A stretch of DNA of 64,000 nucleotides. Source: Bacteroidota bacterium (GTDB lineage Bacteria > Bacteroidota > Bacteroidia > Cytophagales > Cyclobacteriaceae). Under the pieces are notes generated by a model that saw nothing but the letters and a program-made list of their open reading frames with translations, ran no database searches and was not told the origin of the DNA. The stretch lies in the NCBI GenBank assembly GCA_018267275.1, contig JAFDYV010000006.1:124001-188000 (forward strand). The letters are read 5' to 3'. Shown piece after piece: positions 8,524-17,703 of this stretch. The position numbers were made by a program, and so were the translations under genes. The stretch's first letter is position 1; each line of letters opens with the position of its first letter.

Positions 8524-9348
8524 TTATTTCTTTCTTCTAGATATGATTAAACCATCAGAGTACTTCTTTGGATGGCGAGTTTTCTTGCCTTTTGCCAACA
8601 AGCCCTTGCGTGAACGAGGGTGACCGCCCGAAGCGCGACCTTCACCACCACCCATCGGGTGATCCACAGGGTTCATTGCAACCGCACGTGTGCGAGGACG
8701 AATACCTCTCCAACGGCTACGGCCTGCCTTACCAACACTTTCATTCATATGCTCAGCATTGGAAACAGCCCCCACAGTGGCCAAACAGTTTACCAAGACA
8801 TTGCGCATTTCGCCCGAAGGCATTTTTAGCGTAGCATATACATCTTCGCGGGCTACAAGTTGCACAAACACACCAGCGCTACGTGCGATAGCTGCACCAC
8901 GACCCGGTTTCAATTCTACGTTATGTACAATAGTACCTACTGGTATTTTAGAAAGCGGAAGTGCATTACCAACTTCGGGAGCAACATTATCTCCTGACAC
9001 CACAGTTTGGCCTACTTTAATTCCGTTGGGAGCCAAGATGTATGACTTGGCGCCATCTACGTAATACAATTTCGCAATCCGTGCCGTACGGGTAGGGTCG
9101 TATTCAATTGACTTTACCACGGCAGGTACTCCAAACTTATTTCTTTTGAAATCAATCAAACGAAGCTTTTGCTTGTGACCACCACCAATGTAGCGCATGG
9201 TCATGCGGCCGCTGCTGTTACGTCCACCTGTCTTCTTCAGGGTAACCACCAGCGACTTCTCAGGTTTTGACTCTGTGATATCATCAAACCCGGGCGCCAA
9301 ACGGTGGCGTGTGCCAGGGGTAATCGGTTTTAATTTGCGTAGTGCCAT
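8524..9348 (-). CDS. rplB: 50S ribosomal protein L2
   Basis: One of the most conserved large-subunit proteins, required for subunit joining and peptidyl transfer. The 274-residue product begins [20 protein letters not shown] and has [20 protein letters not shown] and the C-terminal signature [20 protein letters not shown] (about residues 226-245), which contains the conserved His important for activity. The N-terminal [10 protein letters not shown] is the usual Bacteroidota form. It lies between rplW and rpsS. Confidence 0.99.
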   Translation of the reverse strand: MALRKLKPITPGTRHRLAPGFDDITESKPEKSLVVTLKKTGGRNSSGRMTMRYIGGGHKQKLRLIDFKRNKFGVPAVVKSIEYDPTRTARIAKLYYVDGAKSYILAPNGIKVGQTVVSGDNVAPEVGNALPLSKIPVGTIVHNVELKPGRGAAIARSAGVFVQLVAREDVYATLKMPSGEMRNVLVNCLATVGAVSNAEHMNESVGKAGRSRWRGIRPRTRAVAMNPVDHPMGGGEGRASGGHPRSRKGLLAKGKKTRHPKKYSDGLIISRRKK

Positions 9349-9360
9349 CTTACCTGAGAA

Positions 9361-9648
9361 TTATACGTTGCTATAAAAATCAATTACTTCACCGCTGGCC
9401 AACGTTACGATTGCCTTCTTGAAGTTAGGTTTGCGACCTGAAACGCTACCAGCTTTGGTAAAACGCGTTTTGGCTTTGCCCAACACACGCAGGGTATTTA
9501 CGCTCTTTACGTTTACACCATACATTTTTTCAACGGCATTCTTAATTTCTACCTTGTTGGCATTTTCATCTACGATGAAACCATATCTGCCCTTTTCATT
9601 CATGGCAGAAACTTTTTCAGTAACGAGGGGGCTAACTAAAATACTCAT
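9361..9648 (-). CDS. rplW: 50S ribosomal protein L23
   Basis: Sits at the peptide tunnel exit and docks trigger factor and SRP. The 95-residue product begins MSILVSPLVTEKVSAMNEKG and has KVEIKNAVEKMYGVNVKSVN, the standard L23 pattern, with KAIVTLASGEVIDFY at the end. It is 8 nt after the rplD stop and 12 nt before rplB. Confidence 0.98.
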   Translation of the reverse strand: MSILVSPLVTEKVSAMNEKGRYGFIVDENANKVEIKNAVEKMYGVNVKSVNTLRVLGKAKTRFTKAGSVSGRKPNFKKAIVTLASGEVIDFYSNV

Positions 9649-9656
9649 CGCTTCTG

Positions 9657-10283
9657 TTACTTTAATAGGTTGTTGATTGTTTCAATTGAGCTCTCCACCA
9701 ACACCAACTGATCAGCATTCATCACGTCAAACGTGTTGATCTGAGAGGCAGTAATGATTTTGGTATTTTGAACGTTTCTTCCTGAAAGCACCACATTTTG
9801 ATTGTTGGCGGGAAGGACTACAAGTGTCTTTTTATCAGCCAAAGAAAGAGACTTTAACATGGCTGTGTATTGCTTGGTCTTGGGTGCTTCAAAGTTGAAA
9901 TCTTCCAATACTGAGATTGAATTGTCTTTCGCTTTGTAGGCAAGGGCTGACTTGCGAGCCAAGTCTTTCACCTTCTTATTCAACTTAAAAGAGTAGTCGC
10001 GGGGAACAGGACCGAAAATACGTCCACCACCTTTGAACTGTGGGTTTTTAATGTTACCCGCACGTGCACCACCGGTGCCCTTTTGCTTCTTCAACTTCTT
10101 GGTTGAACCAGAAATTTCGTTGCGCTGCTTTGATTTAGCAGTGCCTTGGCGCTGGTTGGCTTGAATGCTTTTTACATCTAAGTAAATAGCGTGGTCGTTT
10201 GGTTCAATGCCAAAAACCTCGTCTGCGAGGTTTACTTTACGACCGGTGCTTTGGCCATTTTGTTTTACAACTGCTATGTCCAT
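9657..10283 (-). CDS. rplD: 50S ribosomal protein L4
   Basis: A tunnel-wall protein with an extended loop; in E. coli it is the autogenous repressor of the S10 operon. The 208-residue product has the loop region [20 protein letters not shown] followed by [20 protein letters not shown] and [19 protein letters not shown], and a normal C-terminal domain. It begins 1 nt after the rplC stop. Confidence 0.98.
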   Translation of the reverse strand: MDIAVVKQNGQSTGRKVNLADEVFGIEPNDHAIYLDVKSIQANQRQGTAKSKQRNEISGSTKKLKKQKGTGGARAGNIKNPQFKGGGRIFGPVPRDYSFKLNKKVKDLARKSALAYKAKDNSISVLEDFNFEAPKTKQYTAMLKSLSLADKKTLVVLPANNQNVVLSGRNVQNTKIITASQINTFDVMNADQLVLVESSIETINNLLK

Positions 10284-10284
10284 T

Positions 10285-10917
10285 TTACTTCTGAAGGATT
10301 ATCGTTGAATTCTTAGCGCCCGGAATAGAGCCGCTCACCAAAATCAGATTTTGCTCAGGCATGATTTTTACCACCTTAAGGTTAGTAACCTTCACGCGAT
10401 CGCTACCCATACGGCCAGGCAAACGCTTGCCTTTGATTACACGCGCTGCAAAAGACGCGTTACCCATTGAACCAGGTGCACGCAAGCGGTTGTGCTGACC
10501 GTGGGTTTGACCACCCACACCGGCAAAACCATAGCGCTTTACTACACCTTGGAAACCTTTACCCTTAGACGTGCCTACCGCATCGATAAAATCGCCTTCG
10601 GCAAAAACGTCTGCAACTTTAATCTCTTTACCCAATTCTGCCACGCCATCAAACTCTGACGTAAAATCGCGGAACTCCACCAAGTTTTTCTTGGGAGTGG
10701 TGTTGGCCTTCTTGAAGTGACCAAGCATTGCAGCAGAAGTATTTTTCTCTTTCTTCTCGCCAAATGCCAATTGAATGGCTTTGTAGCCATCCTTTTCTTC
10801 GCTTCTCACTTGCGTAACCACGCAAGGGCCAGCCTCAATGACCGTAACGGCAACACTTGCACCGTCAGCGCCAAAAACGCTAGTCATTCCTATTTTACGT
10901 CCGATGATTCCAGGCAT
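10285..10917 (-). CDS. rplC: 50S ribosomal protein L3
   Basis: An early assembly protein reaching the peptidyl-transferase centre. The 210-residue product starts [19 protein letters not shown] and shows the family signature [20 protein letters not shown], then [19 protein letters not shown] and the [19 protein letters not shown] end. It is the first gene of the ribosomal operon here. A strong promoter lies 64-93 nt upstream, and rpsJ, usually the preceding gene, is absent. Confidence 0.99.
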   Translation of the reverse strand: MPGIIGRKIGMTSVFGADGASVAVTVIEAGPCVVTQVRSEEKDGYKAIQLAFGEKKEKNTSAAMLGHFKKANTTPKKNLVEFRDFTSEFDGVAELGKEIKVADVFAEGDFIDAVGTSKGKGFQGVVKRYGFAGVGGQTHGQHNRLRAPGSMGNASFAARVIKGKRLPGRMGSDRVKVTNLKVVKIMPEQNLILVSGSIPGAKNSTIILQK

Positions 10918-10949
10918 GATTGAAACCTATTTAGCTTGTTTTTAAGTCG

Positions 10950-10973
10950 TTTTGCGGGTTTCCTTCCGCAAAA
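10950..10973 (-). promoter_or_regulatory. Stem-loop at the 5' end of the rplC operon transcript
   Basis: A perfect 8-bp stem (TTTTGCGG / CCGCAAAA) with an 8-nt loop. It begins within a few bases of the transcription start predicted from the rplC promoter, so the operon mRNA would carry a stem-loop at its 5' end. Possible roles are mRNA stabilisation or an autoregulatory protein-binding site; neither is shown by the sequence. Confidence 0.55.
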
Positions 10974-10980
10974 AGGACTG

Positions 10981-11010
10981 CAAAGATAGGAACATAAGGT
11001 TAGTTACCAA
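10981..11010 (-). promoter_or_regulatory. Promoter of the ribosomal protein operon (rplC)
   Basis: On the minus strand: TTG (11010-11008), exactly 19 nt, then TATCTTTG (10988-10981), an exact fit to the Bacteroidota consensus TTG-N19-TAnnTTTG. The predicted start near 10975 leaves a leader of about 58 nt before the rplC ATG at 10917. The -7 box is identical to that of the internal rpsH promoter (4352-4359). Confidence 0.85.
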
Positions 11011-11142
11011 GGGTGGGTACCAAAAAAAAGAGGTGATTTTAGCGAAAGCCTTTCCGAACCGCTAGAAAATTCTTATTAAAGTTCTTATTATCAATAACTT
11101 AAACAAAAATAAATGCACGGAAATTGGAATAAAATCCAGCTG

Positions 11143-11496
11143 CTAATTGTCTTCTTTCGTCAGCTTGAATGACATTAACATGGCAATTAAAAAAACTAGG
11201 CCAGGAATAATCAAATGCCTGAAATGCTGATTGAGGAGGATTCTGGTGCCCAGGGCACCAAGCATAACCAAAGCCACCAGCAAACTGCCAATTTTCTTAC
11301 TCGTGGCTGCTGTCAGCAGCAAAAGTATCCCCGCCACAAATTCAACAGACGCCACCGCATAAAAAAACCAGCGGGGAAAATGAGCTCGATTAAAAATTGG
11401 CTCTGACATGGTATCTAGATGAAGGTACTTTAAGCTGCCTATGGTAATAAATGTGAGGCCGATCGCCCAAAACAAAATTGCCTTTAGATATTTCAT
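11143..11496 (-). CDS. DoxX-like small membrane protein
   Basis: A 117-residue protein with four hydrophobic segments (about residues 5-23, 45-63, 70-88 and 93-110), in the pattern of DoxX/DoxX-like families: short TM1 followed by FTIGSLKYLHLDTM, then a PRWFFYAVASVEFVAGILLL segment. The function of this family is poorly known. The ATG at 11496 was chosen because the upstream in-frame stretch would run into the divergent permease gene and has no signal or membrane character. No partner is visible next to it. An alternative label is DUF-type four-TM protein. Confidence 0.7.
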   Translation of the reverse strand: MKYLKAILFWAIGLTFITIGSLKYLHLDTMSEPIFNRAHFPRWFFYAVASVEFVAGILLLLTAATSKKIGSLLVALVMLGALGTRILLNQHFRHLIIPGLVFLIAMLMSFKLTKEDN

Positions 11497-11674
11497 AGGA
11501 TTGGGGTTTAAGGGTTGGCTTTCGCCTTCGTTGCCAATAAAGAAAGTTAACTGTTTTTGCTGCGATGCGATGAATCTGGCTCGAAATAGTTTGCTGAGCG
11601 AGAAACATCTCTTTTGGAATACGACTGCTAACACGGGATAAAAAACCCTATTTTTCGGGGCTTTTCTTTCATAA

Positions 11675-12685
11675 ATGGCTAAGCCGGCTACTTTTTTAAC
11701 GTTGACCGCAACCGTAACACTGTTGCTACTTTTGCTCAATATATCTTTTGGCAGCACTTACATTTCTCCATTCGAATTGCTTCAATTGCCATTTGGCAGA
11801 AACCAAGACTTGGCGGAAATCCTTTGGGCTTTTCGCCTGCCCAAAGCAGTTACCTGTTTATTAACTGGGGCGGCACTCGGCACAGGTGGGTTGTTGATGC
11901 AAACTCTTTTTAGAAATCCCTTAGCAGGCCCCGATGTATTGGGGCTTAGCTCGGGCTCAAGTTTGTTGGTGGCTTTGGTGATTATGCTGGGGCAATCGAA
12001 CATCGCCATTCTGCAATTAGTGGCGGGTAGCCCTTGGAGCTTGGCAATCGCGGCAACGCTTGGTAGCGCGCTGGTTTTTGTTTTGATGATCGTCATCAGC
12101 CGTTTTATTAAAGACAATACATCCATTTTAATTATCGGTCTGATGCTGAGCGCTGCTACTACTTCGGTTGTGGGTATGCTATTATATGTTAGCAAATCAG
12201 AAGACCTTCAGCTTTTCATGATCTGGTCGCTAGGTAATGTTGGTGGCACCAACTGGAAAGAAATTTTGGTTTTGGCGTGTGTCATTTCCATTGGCATCAG
12301 CATTGCGATAAGCCAAGTAAAATCATTGAATGCTCGGCTTTTGGGCGATACCTATGCACAAAGCCTCGGCATTCCGTTGGCACAGTCGCGGTTTTGGTTG
12401 GTGGCCGCCACGAGTTTGATGGTCGGTAGCGTCACTGCATTCTGCGGCCCCATTGCTTTTGTAGGTTTAGCGGTGCCCCATTTGGTAAAACTTGTCGTGC
12501 CTTCCAGCAATCATAGAATAATATTACCGTTGGTGATGCTCGGGGGCGCTTGCCTATTGCTGTTCTGCGATGTGTTGACGCATGCGTTCGGAACCACTAT
12601 TCTGCCACTCAACGCAGTGACATCCATCATTGGTGCCCCACTGGTTATTTGGATGGTTGTGAAAAACAAGAAAATGACATTGTAG
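11675..12685 (+). CDS. FecCD/BtuC-type ABC transporter permease
   Basis: An inner-membrane permease of the FecCD family, which moves iron-siderophore, haem or cobamide from a periplasmic binding protein into the cytoplasm. The 336-residue product has about ten hydrophobic segments and the family motifs FRLPKAVTCLLTGAALGTGG (about residues 52-71), MQTLFRNPLAGPDVLGLSSG and, late, CGPIAFVGLAVPHLVK. The ATPase gene follows 3 nt downstream. No binding protein, TonB receptor or biosynthetic gene is adjacent, so the substrate cannot be named. Confidence 0.92.
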   Translation: MAKPATFLTLTATVTLLLLLLNISFGSTYISPFELLQLPFGRNQDLAEILWAFRLPKAVTCLLTGAALGTGGLLMQTLFRNPLAGPDVLGLSSGSSLLVALVIMLGQSNIAILQLVAGSPWSLAIAATLGSALVFVLMIVISRFIKDNTSILIIGLMLSAATTSVVGMLLYVSKSEDLQLFMIWSLGNVGGTNWKEILVLACVISIGISIAISQVKSLNARLLGDTYAQSLGIPLAQSRFWLVAATSLMVGSVTAFCGPIAFVGLAVPHLVKLVVPSSNHRIILPLVMLGGACLLLFCDVLTHAFGTTILPLNAVTSIIGAPLVIWMVVKNKKMTL

Positions 12686-12688
12686 CAA

Positions 12689-13615
12689 ATGCACACAGAA
12701 AATCTATCCGTTGGATATGCTGCTGGAACGCCCCTTGTACTTTTCGAAGGTTTGAATCTACAACTCAGCGCAGGCGAACTTGTCTGCTTTATGGGCCCAA
12801 ACGGCATTGGCAAATCAACACTGATGCGCACCTTGGCGGGACTCCATCAGCCTATTGATGGTAAAGTTGTAGGTGTGGATGTAAAGTCGGTGGCGTTGGT
12901 ATTGACCGAACGCGTAGCTACAACCAACATGACCGTGCACGAATTGGTTGGTTTTGGCCGCTACCCATATTTGAATTGGAGCGCCAAATTATCGACTGTG
13001 GATGAGCAAAAAGTAGACGAGGCCTTAGCAATGGTTCATCTTACTTATTTATCGGCAAAAAAAATCAATGAACTGAGCGATGGGCAAATGCAAATGGTAA
13101 TGATTGCCCGCGCGTTGGCACAAGAAACTCCTTATTTATTATTAGACGAACCCACCGCCCACCTCGACCTTAACAACCGGGTCGAAATCATGAAACTGCT
13201 ACGCACATTGGCAAGAACCGCGGGCAAATCAATTTTGGTAGCAACGCATGAATTGGATTTGGCATTGCAAATGGCAGATGTGATTTGGCTGGCCACACGG
13301 AATAAAGAGGTAATAACAGGAATGCCCGAAGATTTGGTATTGAGCGGGGCATTTGACGAAGTGTTTCAACTCAAGGGGTTTGACTTAAAAACCGGCAAAG
13401 TATTTCACGAGCCATTCCGCAACCGAACGGTGAAGTTAGAAGGAACAGGACCTGTTTATCTTTGGACGAAGAATGCTTTGGAACGGAATGGATTTACAAT
13501 TTCAGATACTGCTGCTTTGAAAATCGCTGTGTCTGAACAGCGATGGAAGTTAAATGAGAAAGAGTTTACTACCATTAGCGGCTTACTCACTAGGCTTTTG
13601 CAGTTCGAAAAGTAG
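12689..13615 (+). CDS. ABC transporter ATP-binding protein (FecE/BtuD-type)
   Basis: Energises uptake with the permease encoded 3 nt upstream. Walker A is GPNGIGKST (residues 36-44), the signature is LSDGQ (129-133; Ser-Asp-Gly-Gln in place of the common LSGGQ) and Walker B is LLLDEP (about 150-155), followed by the H-loop ATHELDLALQ. At 308 residues it is about 50 longer than typical FecE. The extra C-terminal part (after about residue 245) has no recognised motif. The last 26 bp overlap the convergent CHASE2-like gene. Confidence 0.93.
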   Translation: MHTENLSVGYAAGTPLVLFEGLNLQLSAGELVCFMGPNGIGKSTLMRTLAGLHQPIDGKVVGVDVKSVALVLTERVATTNMTVHELVGFGRYPYLNWSAKLSTVDEQKVDEALAMVHLTYLSAKKINELSDGQMQMVMIARALAQETPYLLLDEPTAHLDLNNRVEIMKLLRTLARTAGKSILVATHELDLALQMADVIWLATRNKEVITGMPEDLVLSGAFDEVFQLKGFDLKTGKVFHEPFRNRTVKLEGTGPVYLWTKNALERNGFTISDTAALKIAVSEQRWKLNEKEFTTISGLLTRLLQFEK

Positions 13616-14585
13616 GCAAGCTCACCGAGATTATGGTGATGATTAGTATTAGAGGTAATTCATCTAACTCTAAGAAGTAACCAGAATCAAAAGCATGGAC
13701 AATCAAAAGTCCGCTGGTGAGCAAAAAAACACTGAACGCAACAAGATAGAGCATAACATTTAAAATAATCCACCGTGTTTTGACCAAGGAACAAATTGTT
13801 GCAGTACAGATTGCAAAAAGAAACATTATCAGAATCCTTATCGGACGAGGCACCTCATTGACGAATTCCCTGCCGCGAATCATTGAAATAATATTTGCTG
13901 AAATCTCCAATTCATACATGTCTGGCGAAATGTACTGTTGCCCATATTCTGGGTTTCGGGGAGTAATGTGAGTCTGATTGTAGTAGGTGATGTCCTCAGC
14001 AATTTGATCACCCAAATACCCCACCAGAACTGTCTTACCTTGAATGAATTCGGGGTCAAAGCCATCAGCATTCTTTAGCTCCATTTCCAAATATGATTTG
14101 GGTTCTCTAAAATTTATTCGTTCAACATCGTTCTTTCTCTCAACTAAATCTAACCATCCTTGAGAGAGTCTAATCTCGAACAACTGCGAAGAGTTTGTCA
14201 TAAAATGAGTCACCGAGTTATCTTCATTGATGAAAATGCTTGATCGATCATTTGAGCCTGTTCCGCAGTCACAGATAACCAAACCGCGTTTTGGGTTTAT
14301 CAATTGTCTTTCACGCTCTGTTAGATGGCACAAGTTGATGCCCAAATTTGAAGGACTAAAAGACAACAAAGTGTCCAATTGCTTTTTAATGTCATCAATA
14401 CCAAGAGTCCCTGTATTGAAAAGAATTATTTCGTTGTCTCTTGGCAATTCATTTCTTAATCCGTTTTGCAACGAATTGGAGATCCTCTTGCTGATATCAA
14501 TAGTGAACAAATTGATATTTACGAAAAGGTATAAAATCAATACTCCGGATGCAGCCAAAACCGCTGTGATAACTGCCTTAATCAT
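13590..14585 (-). CDS. CHASE2-like extracytoplasmic sensor domain protein without output domain
   Basis: A 331-residue membrane protein: TM1 at about residues 5-24, a ~220-residue extracytoplasmic region and three closely spaced C-terminal membrane helices (about 250-269, 272-296, 308-325). The ectodomain ends with the CHASE2 hallmarks: IQGKTVLVGYLGD (181-193) and YELEISANIISMI (224-236). The chosen ATG at 14585 overlaps the amidase stop as ATGA; a start further upstream would lie in the amidase. CHASE2 modules usually sit in front of a kinase or cyclase; here none follows. It shares 26 bp with the ABC ATPase gene, tail to tail. A sensory or structural role with the amidase is inference. Confidence 0.65.
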   Translation of the reverse strand: MIKAVITAVLAASGVLILYLFVNINLFTIDISKRISNSLQNGLRNELPRDNEIILFNTGTLGIDDIKKQLDTLLSFSPSNLGINLCHLTERERQLINPKRGLVICDCGTGSNDRSSIFINEDNSVTHFMTNSSQLFEIRLSQGWLDLVERKNDVERINFREPKSYLEMELKNADGFDPEFIQGKTVLVGYLGDQIAEDITYYNQTHITPRNPEYGQQYISPDMYELEISANIISMIRGREFVNEVPRPIRILIMFLFAICTATICSLVKTRWIILNVMLYLVAFSVFLLTSGLLIVHAFDSGYFLELDELPLILIITIISVSLPTFRTAKA

Positions 14586-16240
14586 TTTTCGAAAAAGATT
14601 TTTGGATGCCTCTCCTCCCACTCTGTATTTTGTTGAAACAAATAGGCAGCTTCCAATAGCGGTGCCTCATCATACAAATTACCAATAAAGGTGATGGACG
14701 TAGGCCTCCCCTTTTTGTCAAAACCGTTGGGGATGGCCATGGCAGGGTGGCCTGTTAGGTTAGTCGCCAACGAAATATTCCGTCCGTTCGCGGGTGCAAT
14801 CAACACATCAAACCCGGAAACGATTTGATTGAATTTCTCAATCAAAACTTTTCTAAACCGATTGGCTTGCAAATACTCCACTGCCGAAATAAATCGTGCT
14901 TGCCGCAGAGAGTTGGCGCGCGAACCTTTGTCTTGTTCAGACATCAACCTATCCTGATGCGAGCGGACCAATTGATCGAAAAAACTTCCGGCCTCTGCAC
15001 GAAGAATGATATCGAAGGCATCGAACGGGATGGAGTCGGGCATTTCTACTTCAACCAATTGAGCACCCAATTGACGTAACACCTGCAATGCTACCGAATC
15101 TATTTTTCGAGTTACTGTTGTGTCTTTGTCAAACATCTTTTTGAAGTAACCGATTTTGAGGTCCTTCAAGTTCGGCCGCGGCTTGAAGCCAAACTCGTAG
15201 TCAAGCGCTTGGTCTGATAACTTCTTCCCATTGCTTCCTTTGATGGCATGAAACACCAGCGCACAATCTTGCGCAGAACGAGCGATAACACCGACTTTAT
15301 CCATGGACCATGATAATGTCATGCAACCATCGCGGCTGATGGCGCCAAAGGTGGGGCGCAAGCCTGTGACACCACATCGGGCCGAAGGGGAAAGAACCGA
15401 ACCCAATGTTTCGGTGCCAATGGCAAATGGTACCAAACCGGCAGCCGTTGCGGATGCAGACCCGGCAGACGAACCGCTGGCGCCTTGTTTCAAGTCCCAA
15501 GGATTTTTGGTCTTTCCTCCAAACCACACATCGCCTCGCGCCAGTGCACCGGTTGTCAATTTAGCTACGAGCACTGCGCCCGCATCCTCTAGCCGCTGCA
15601 CTACTTCAGCTTTCGCGTTAATCACTTGTTGCTGATAAGGTTCTGCACCCCAGGTTGTCTTGTATCCGGGTACGGCAAACAAATCTTTGATGCCGTATGG
15701 AATGCCGTGCAGCAAGCCGCGGTATTTTCCTTGTGCAATTTCTTCATCAGCTTGCGCTGCTTGTTGTAGCGCCAGCGACTCGGTAATGGTAACGACAGTT
15801 TTTAGCGTGTCACCAAATTGTTTCAGTCTATCGAGGTAAATCCGCGTAAGCGCGGTGCTGGTAATTTTTTTTTGTTTAATCAGGTAGGCTAATTCATTTA
15901 CTGGCAAGAATGCTATCTCGTGGGTGTTATCCGGCAATTCGATTGGTTTCACCTGCCATTCGCACTGCCTGTCTCTCTTCTTCCACTCGAAGGAACTGGG
16001 TTTGGGGCTGAATAAAACGGCAGGTGCAACATCGTTGGATAGTTTGTATTTGCGCATGCTGTCATAGCCTTTGCGATTGTCTTGCAGGTAAGGAAGCATC
16101 GTGTCGATTTCACTCTTCGAAAATTGAAGTCCAATTAGTTTTTGGGTACTTACCACATCGCGCCTCGCCAGCCGTTGAGAATGATGGCATCCCACCAAAA
16201 AAAGCGAAACAACAATTGAACCGAGCAGTGCTTTCGTCAT
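14582..16240 (-). CDS. Amidase-signature family lipoprotein
   Basis: Probably hydrolyses an amide in the periplasm. The 552-residue product begins MTKALLGSIVVSLFLVGCHH, a lipoprotein signal with Cys18, so it is exported and lipid-anchored. It has the amidase-signature triad: Lys185 in GIPYGIKD, the cis-Ser in GASGSSAGSA (about Ser257) and the nucleophile in GTETLGS (Ser281). About 100 residues precede the catalytic domain, more than in GatA. A start at TTG 16258 is possible but the ATG gives the cleaner signal peptide. It overlaps the CHASE2-like gene by 4 nt. It is not GatA: it is exported and gatB/gatC are absent. Substrate unknown. Confidence 0.88.
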   Translation of the reverse strand: MTKALLGSIVVSLFLVGCHHSQRLARRDVVSTQKLIGLQFSKSEIDTMLPYLQDNRKGYDSMRKYKLSNDVAPAVLFSPKPSSFEWKKRDRQCEWQVKPIELPDNTHEIAFLPVNELAYLIKQKKITSTALTRIYLDRLKQFGDTLKTVVTITESLALQQAAQADEEIAQGKYRGLLHGIPYGIKDLFAVPGYKTTWGAEPYQQQVINAKAEVVQRLEDAGAVLVAKLTTGALARGDVWFGGKTKNPWDLKQGASGSSAGSASATAAGLVPFAIGTETLGSVLSPSARCGVTGLRPTFGAISRDGCMTLSWSMDKVGVIARSAQDCALVFHAIKGSNGKKLSDQALDYEFGFKPRPNLKDLKIGYFKKMFDKDTTVTRKIDSVALQVLRQLGAQLVEVEMPDSIPFDAFDIILRAEAGSFFDQLVRSHQDRLMSEQDKGSRANSLRQARFISAVEYLQANRFRKVLIEKFNQIVSGFDVLIAPANGRNISLATNLTGHPAMAIPNGFDKKGRPTSITFIGNLYDEAPLLEAAYLFQQNTEWEERHPKIFFEK

Positions 16241-16282
16241 GTGCGGGTAATTTTTCAAATGTAACTACCACGCCATAAAATA

Positions 16283-16309
16283 GAAAGGGCGTTTATGTAA
16301 CGCCCTTTC
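16283..16309 (-). terminator. Stem-loop terminator after the amt-porin operon
   Basis: A perfect 11-bp stem, GAAAGGGCGTT / AACGCCCTTTC, with a 5-nt loop, 22 nt after the porin stop on the minus strand. It is followed by a short U-rich stretch (CTATTTTAT). It separates the amt-porin pair from the amidase gene transcribed in the same direction. Confidence 0.75.
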
Positions 16310-16330
16310 CAAACCACTAAAAAAACGCTG

Positions 16331-17623
16331 TTAGAATTTATAGATCACGGCCATACCCAAAGTTGATTGTGTGCTTTTGGTAAACTTGCCGTTAGAATCC
16401 ATGAATTGTTGAGGTTCATCTTCCCCAGCCGGACCTGTCATCTTCATAAAGTCATCAAAACGGAACTCAGGTTTTAAGTTGAGTCGCCCATCAGCTAAGT
16501 AAAAATTTCCGGTAAGGGTATATGTGTGCACATCGGTGCCTTTGCCGTTGGTCAATAATGCACGCACACCGGAGGTGTTATCGAAATACTCGAGCCGGGT
16601 GCCCAGCGAAAATAGGTCTGAAAATTTATAGGAAAGGTAAAGGTTAGCGCCCGACCAATATTTGGGTTGGTCAAAGTAAGCCCCGCCTTGAAATTCACCG
16701 CTCACTGTGCCGTGCATCATCCATACGGCTGCCTGCAATCTGTCACTAATTTGATAGTTGGCCACCAAGTCTAGCACACCAAAGTATGATGTTGTGTCTT
16801 GCCCATTGGCGCGGGCATTGCCTTCATTGCCTTGTATGGTATTCAGGTAAACAGTAAGACCTTTAGCCGGTGATACTGTCAACTGCCCAATAAAACTCTT
16901 GCCGCGGTTGTTGTCATTGATGTTGTCTGTTCCATTCACCACACCGCCCATCAAACTTACTTTATCGCTAAATGCATAGGTGGCTTTTAAGCCTAAGTGA
17001 TAAAATGGGATGCCTGCATTGAAAGTGTTGTTAATGGAATAGTGAAAGTTAAGAGGCGCATCTATCATTTCGTAACCGATGTGTGTGCCAAACTGACCCA
17101 TAGTGAAAGTTAGTTTGCTACTGGCCTTGTAGTTGATGTACGCTTGCTTGATCATCAATGCCGAATAAGTGCTGTTGGCAATTACTGTGCCCCACCGATA
17201 CCTGAAGTCACTACCGTAACTTCCGTACTCTACGTTAGGTCCAAAACCGATCTCAACTACTACTTCTGTATTCTTGTATGCATAGCTCATACGATTGAGA
17301 AACATGCCCAACTGAAATTGCCCTACATACCGATCAAAACCGCGGCCAATGCCAGAACTTCCTAAATTATTTCTCGAAGCTGGCGCATTGAGGTTGGCGA
17401 AATAATAAGTATCAAAATAGCCGGAGTAGGTGAACTTGGGCTTTTCTTCCTCTTTTGGTTCTTCCGTTTGTTCTTTTTGCTCGCCCGCGGTTACAATTTT
17501 TGGTTCGGGCGGTAAATAGCCGGGTGTTTTATTGATGGAGGCCACAACTTGTTCTTGTTGTGCTTGTGTTTTATGGATGGTGCAAATGCAGATGCATAAA
17601 AGTGGGTATGCAAAATATTTCAT
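16331..17623 (-). CDS. Outer membrane beta-barrel porin (OmpL-like, BBP2 type)
   Basis: A 430-residue exported protein with a signal peptide (MKYFAYPLLCICICTIHKTQAQ), a Pro/Glu/Lys-rich linker (residues ~38-65), then alternating amphipathic strands ending in an aromatic residue (VIYKF). Segments such as FTYSGYFDTYYFANLN, QYLGMFLNR-type strands and a GQFGTHIGYEMIDAPLN loop match the beta-barrel porin-2 (OmpL-like) family. It lies 80 nt downstream of amt with the same orientation, so it may provide outer-membrane access for a nitrogen source. That link is inferred from position. Confidence 0.8.
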   Translation of the reverse strand: MKYFAYPLLCICICTIHKTQAQQEQVVASINKTPGYLPPEPKIVTAGEQKEQTEEPKEEEKPKFTYSGYFDTYYFANLNAPASRNNLGSSGIGRGFDRYVGQFQLGMFLNRMSYAYKNTEVVVEIGFGPNVEYGSYGSDFRYRWGTVIANSTYSALMIKQAYINYKASSKLTFTMGQFGTHIGYEMIDAPLNFHYSINNTFNAGIPFYHLGLKATYAFSDKVSLMGGVVNGTDNINDNNRGKSFIGQLTVSPAKGLTVYLNTIQGNEGNARANGQDTTSYFGVLDLVANYQISDRLQAAVWMMHGTVSGEFQGGAYFDQPKYWSGANLYLSYKFSDLFSLGTRLEYFDNTSGVRALLTNGKGTDVHTYTLTGNFYLADGRLNLKPEFRFDDFMKMTGPAGEDEPQQFMDSNGKFTKSTQSTLGMAVIYKF

Positions 17624-17652
17624 AATTTTGAATGTGTTTTAATTAACAATAA

Positions 17653-17697
17653 GCTAAGGCCTCCGGTGGGGTCTCTCACACCCCCCGGGGCGCTTTA
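17653..17697 (-). promoter_or_regulatory. GC-rich imperfect stem-loop between amt and the porin gene
   Basis: CTAAGGC...GCTTTAG arms enclose CCGGTGGGGT / ACCCCCCGG, forming a long imperfect hairpin in the 80-nt spacer between the amt stop and the porin start. No U-run follows on the minus strand, so it is more likely an mRNA processing/stability element or attenuator that sets different amt and porin levels than a full terminator. Confidence 0.45.
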
Positions 17698-17703
17698 GTG
17701 AGA

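Noticed and set aside
14586..14621. A longer CHASE2-like frame starting at 14621
   Set aside because: The extra 12 residues lie within the amidase coding sequence; the ATGA overlap at 14585 is the natural start.
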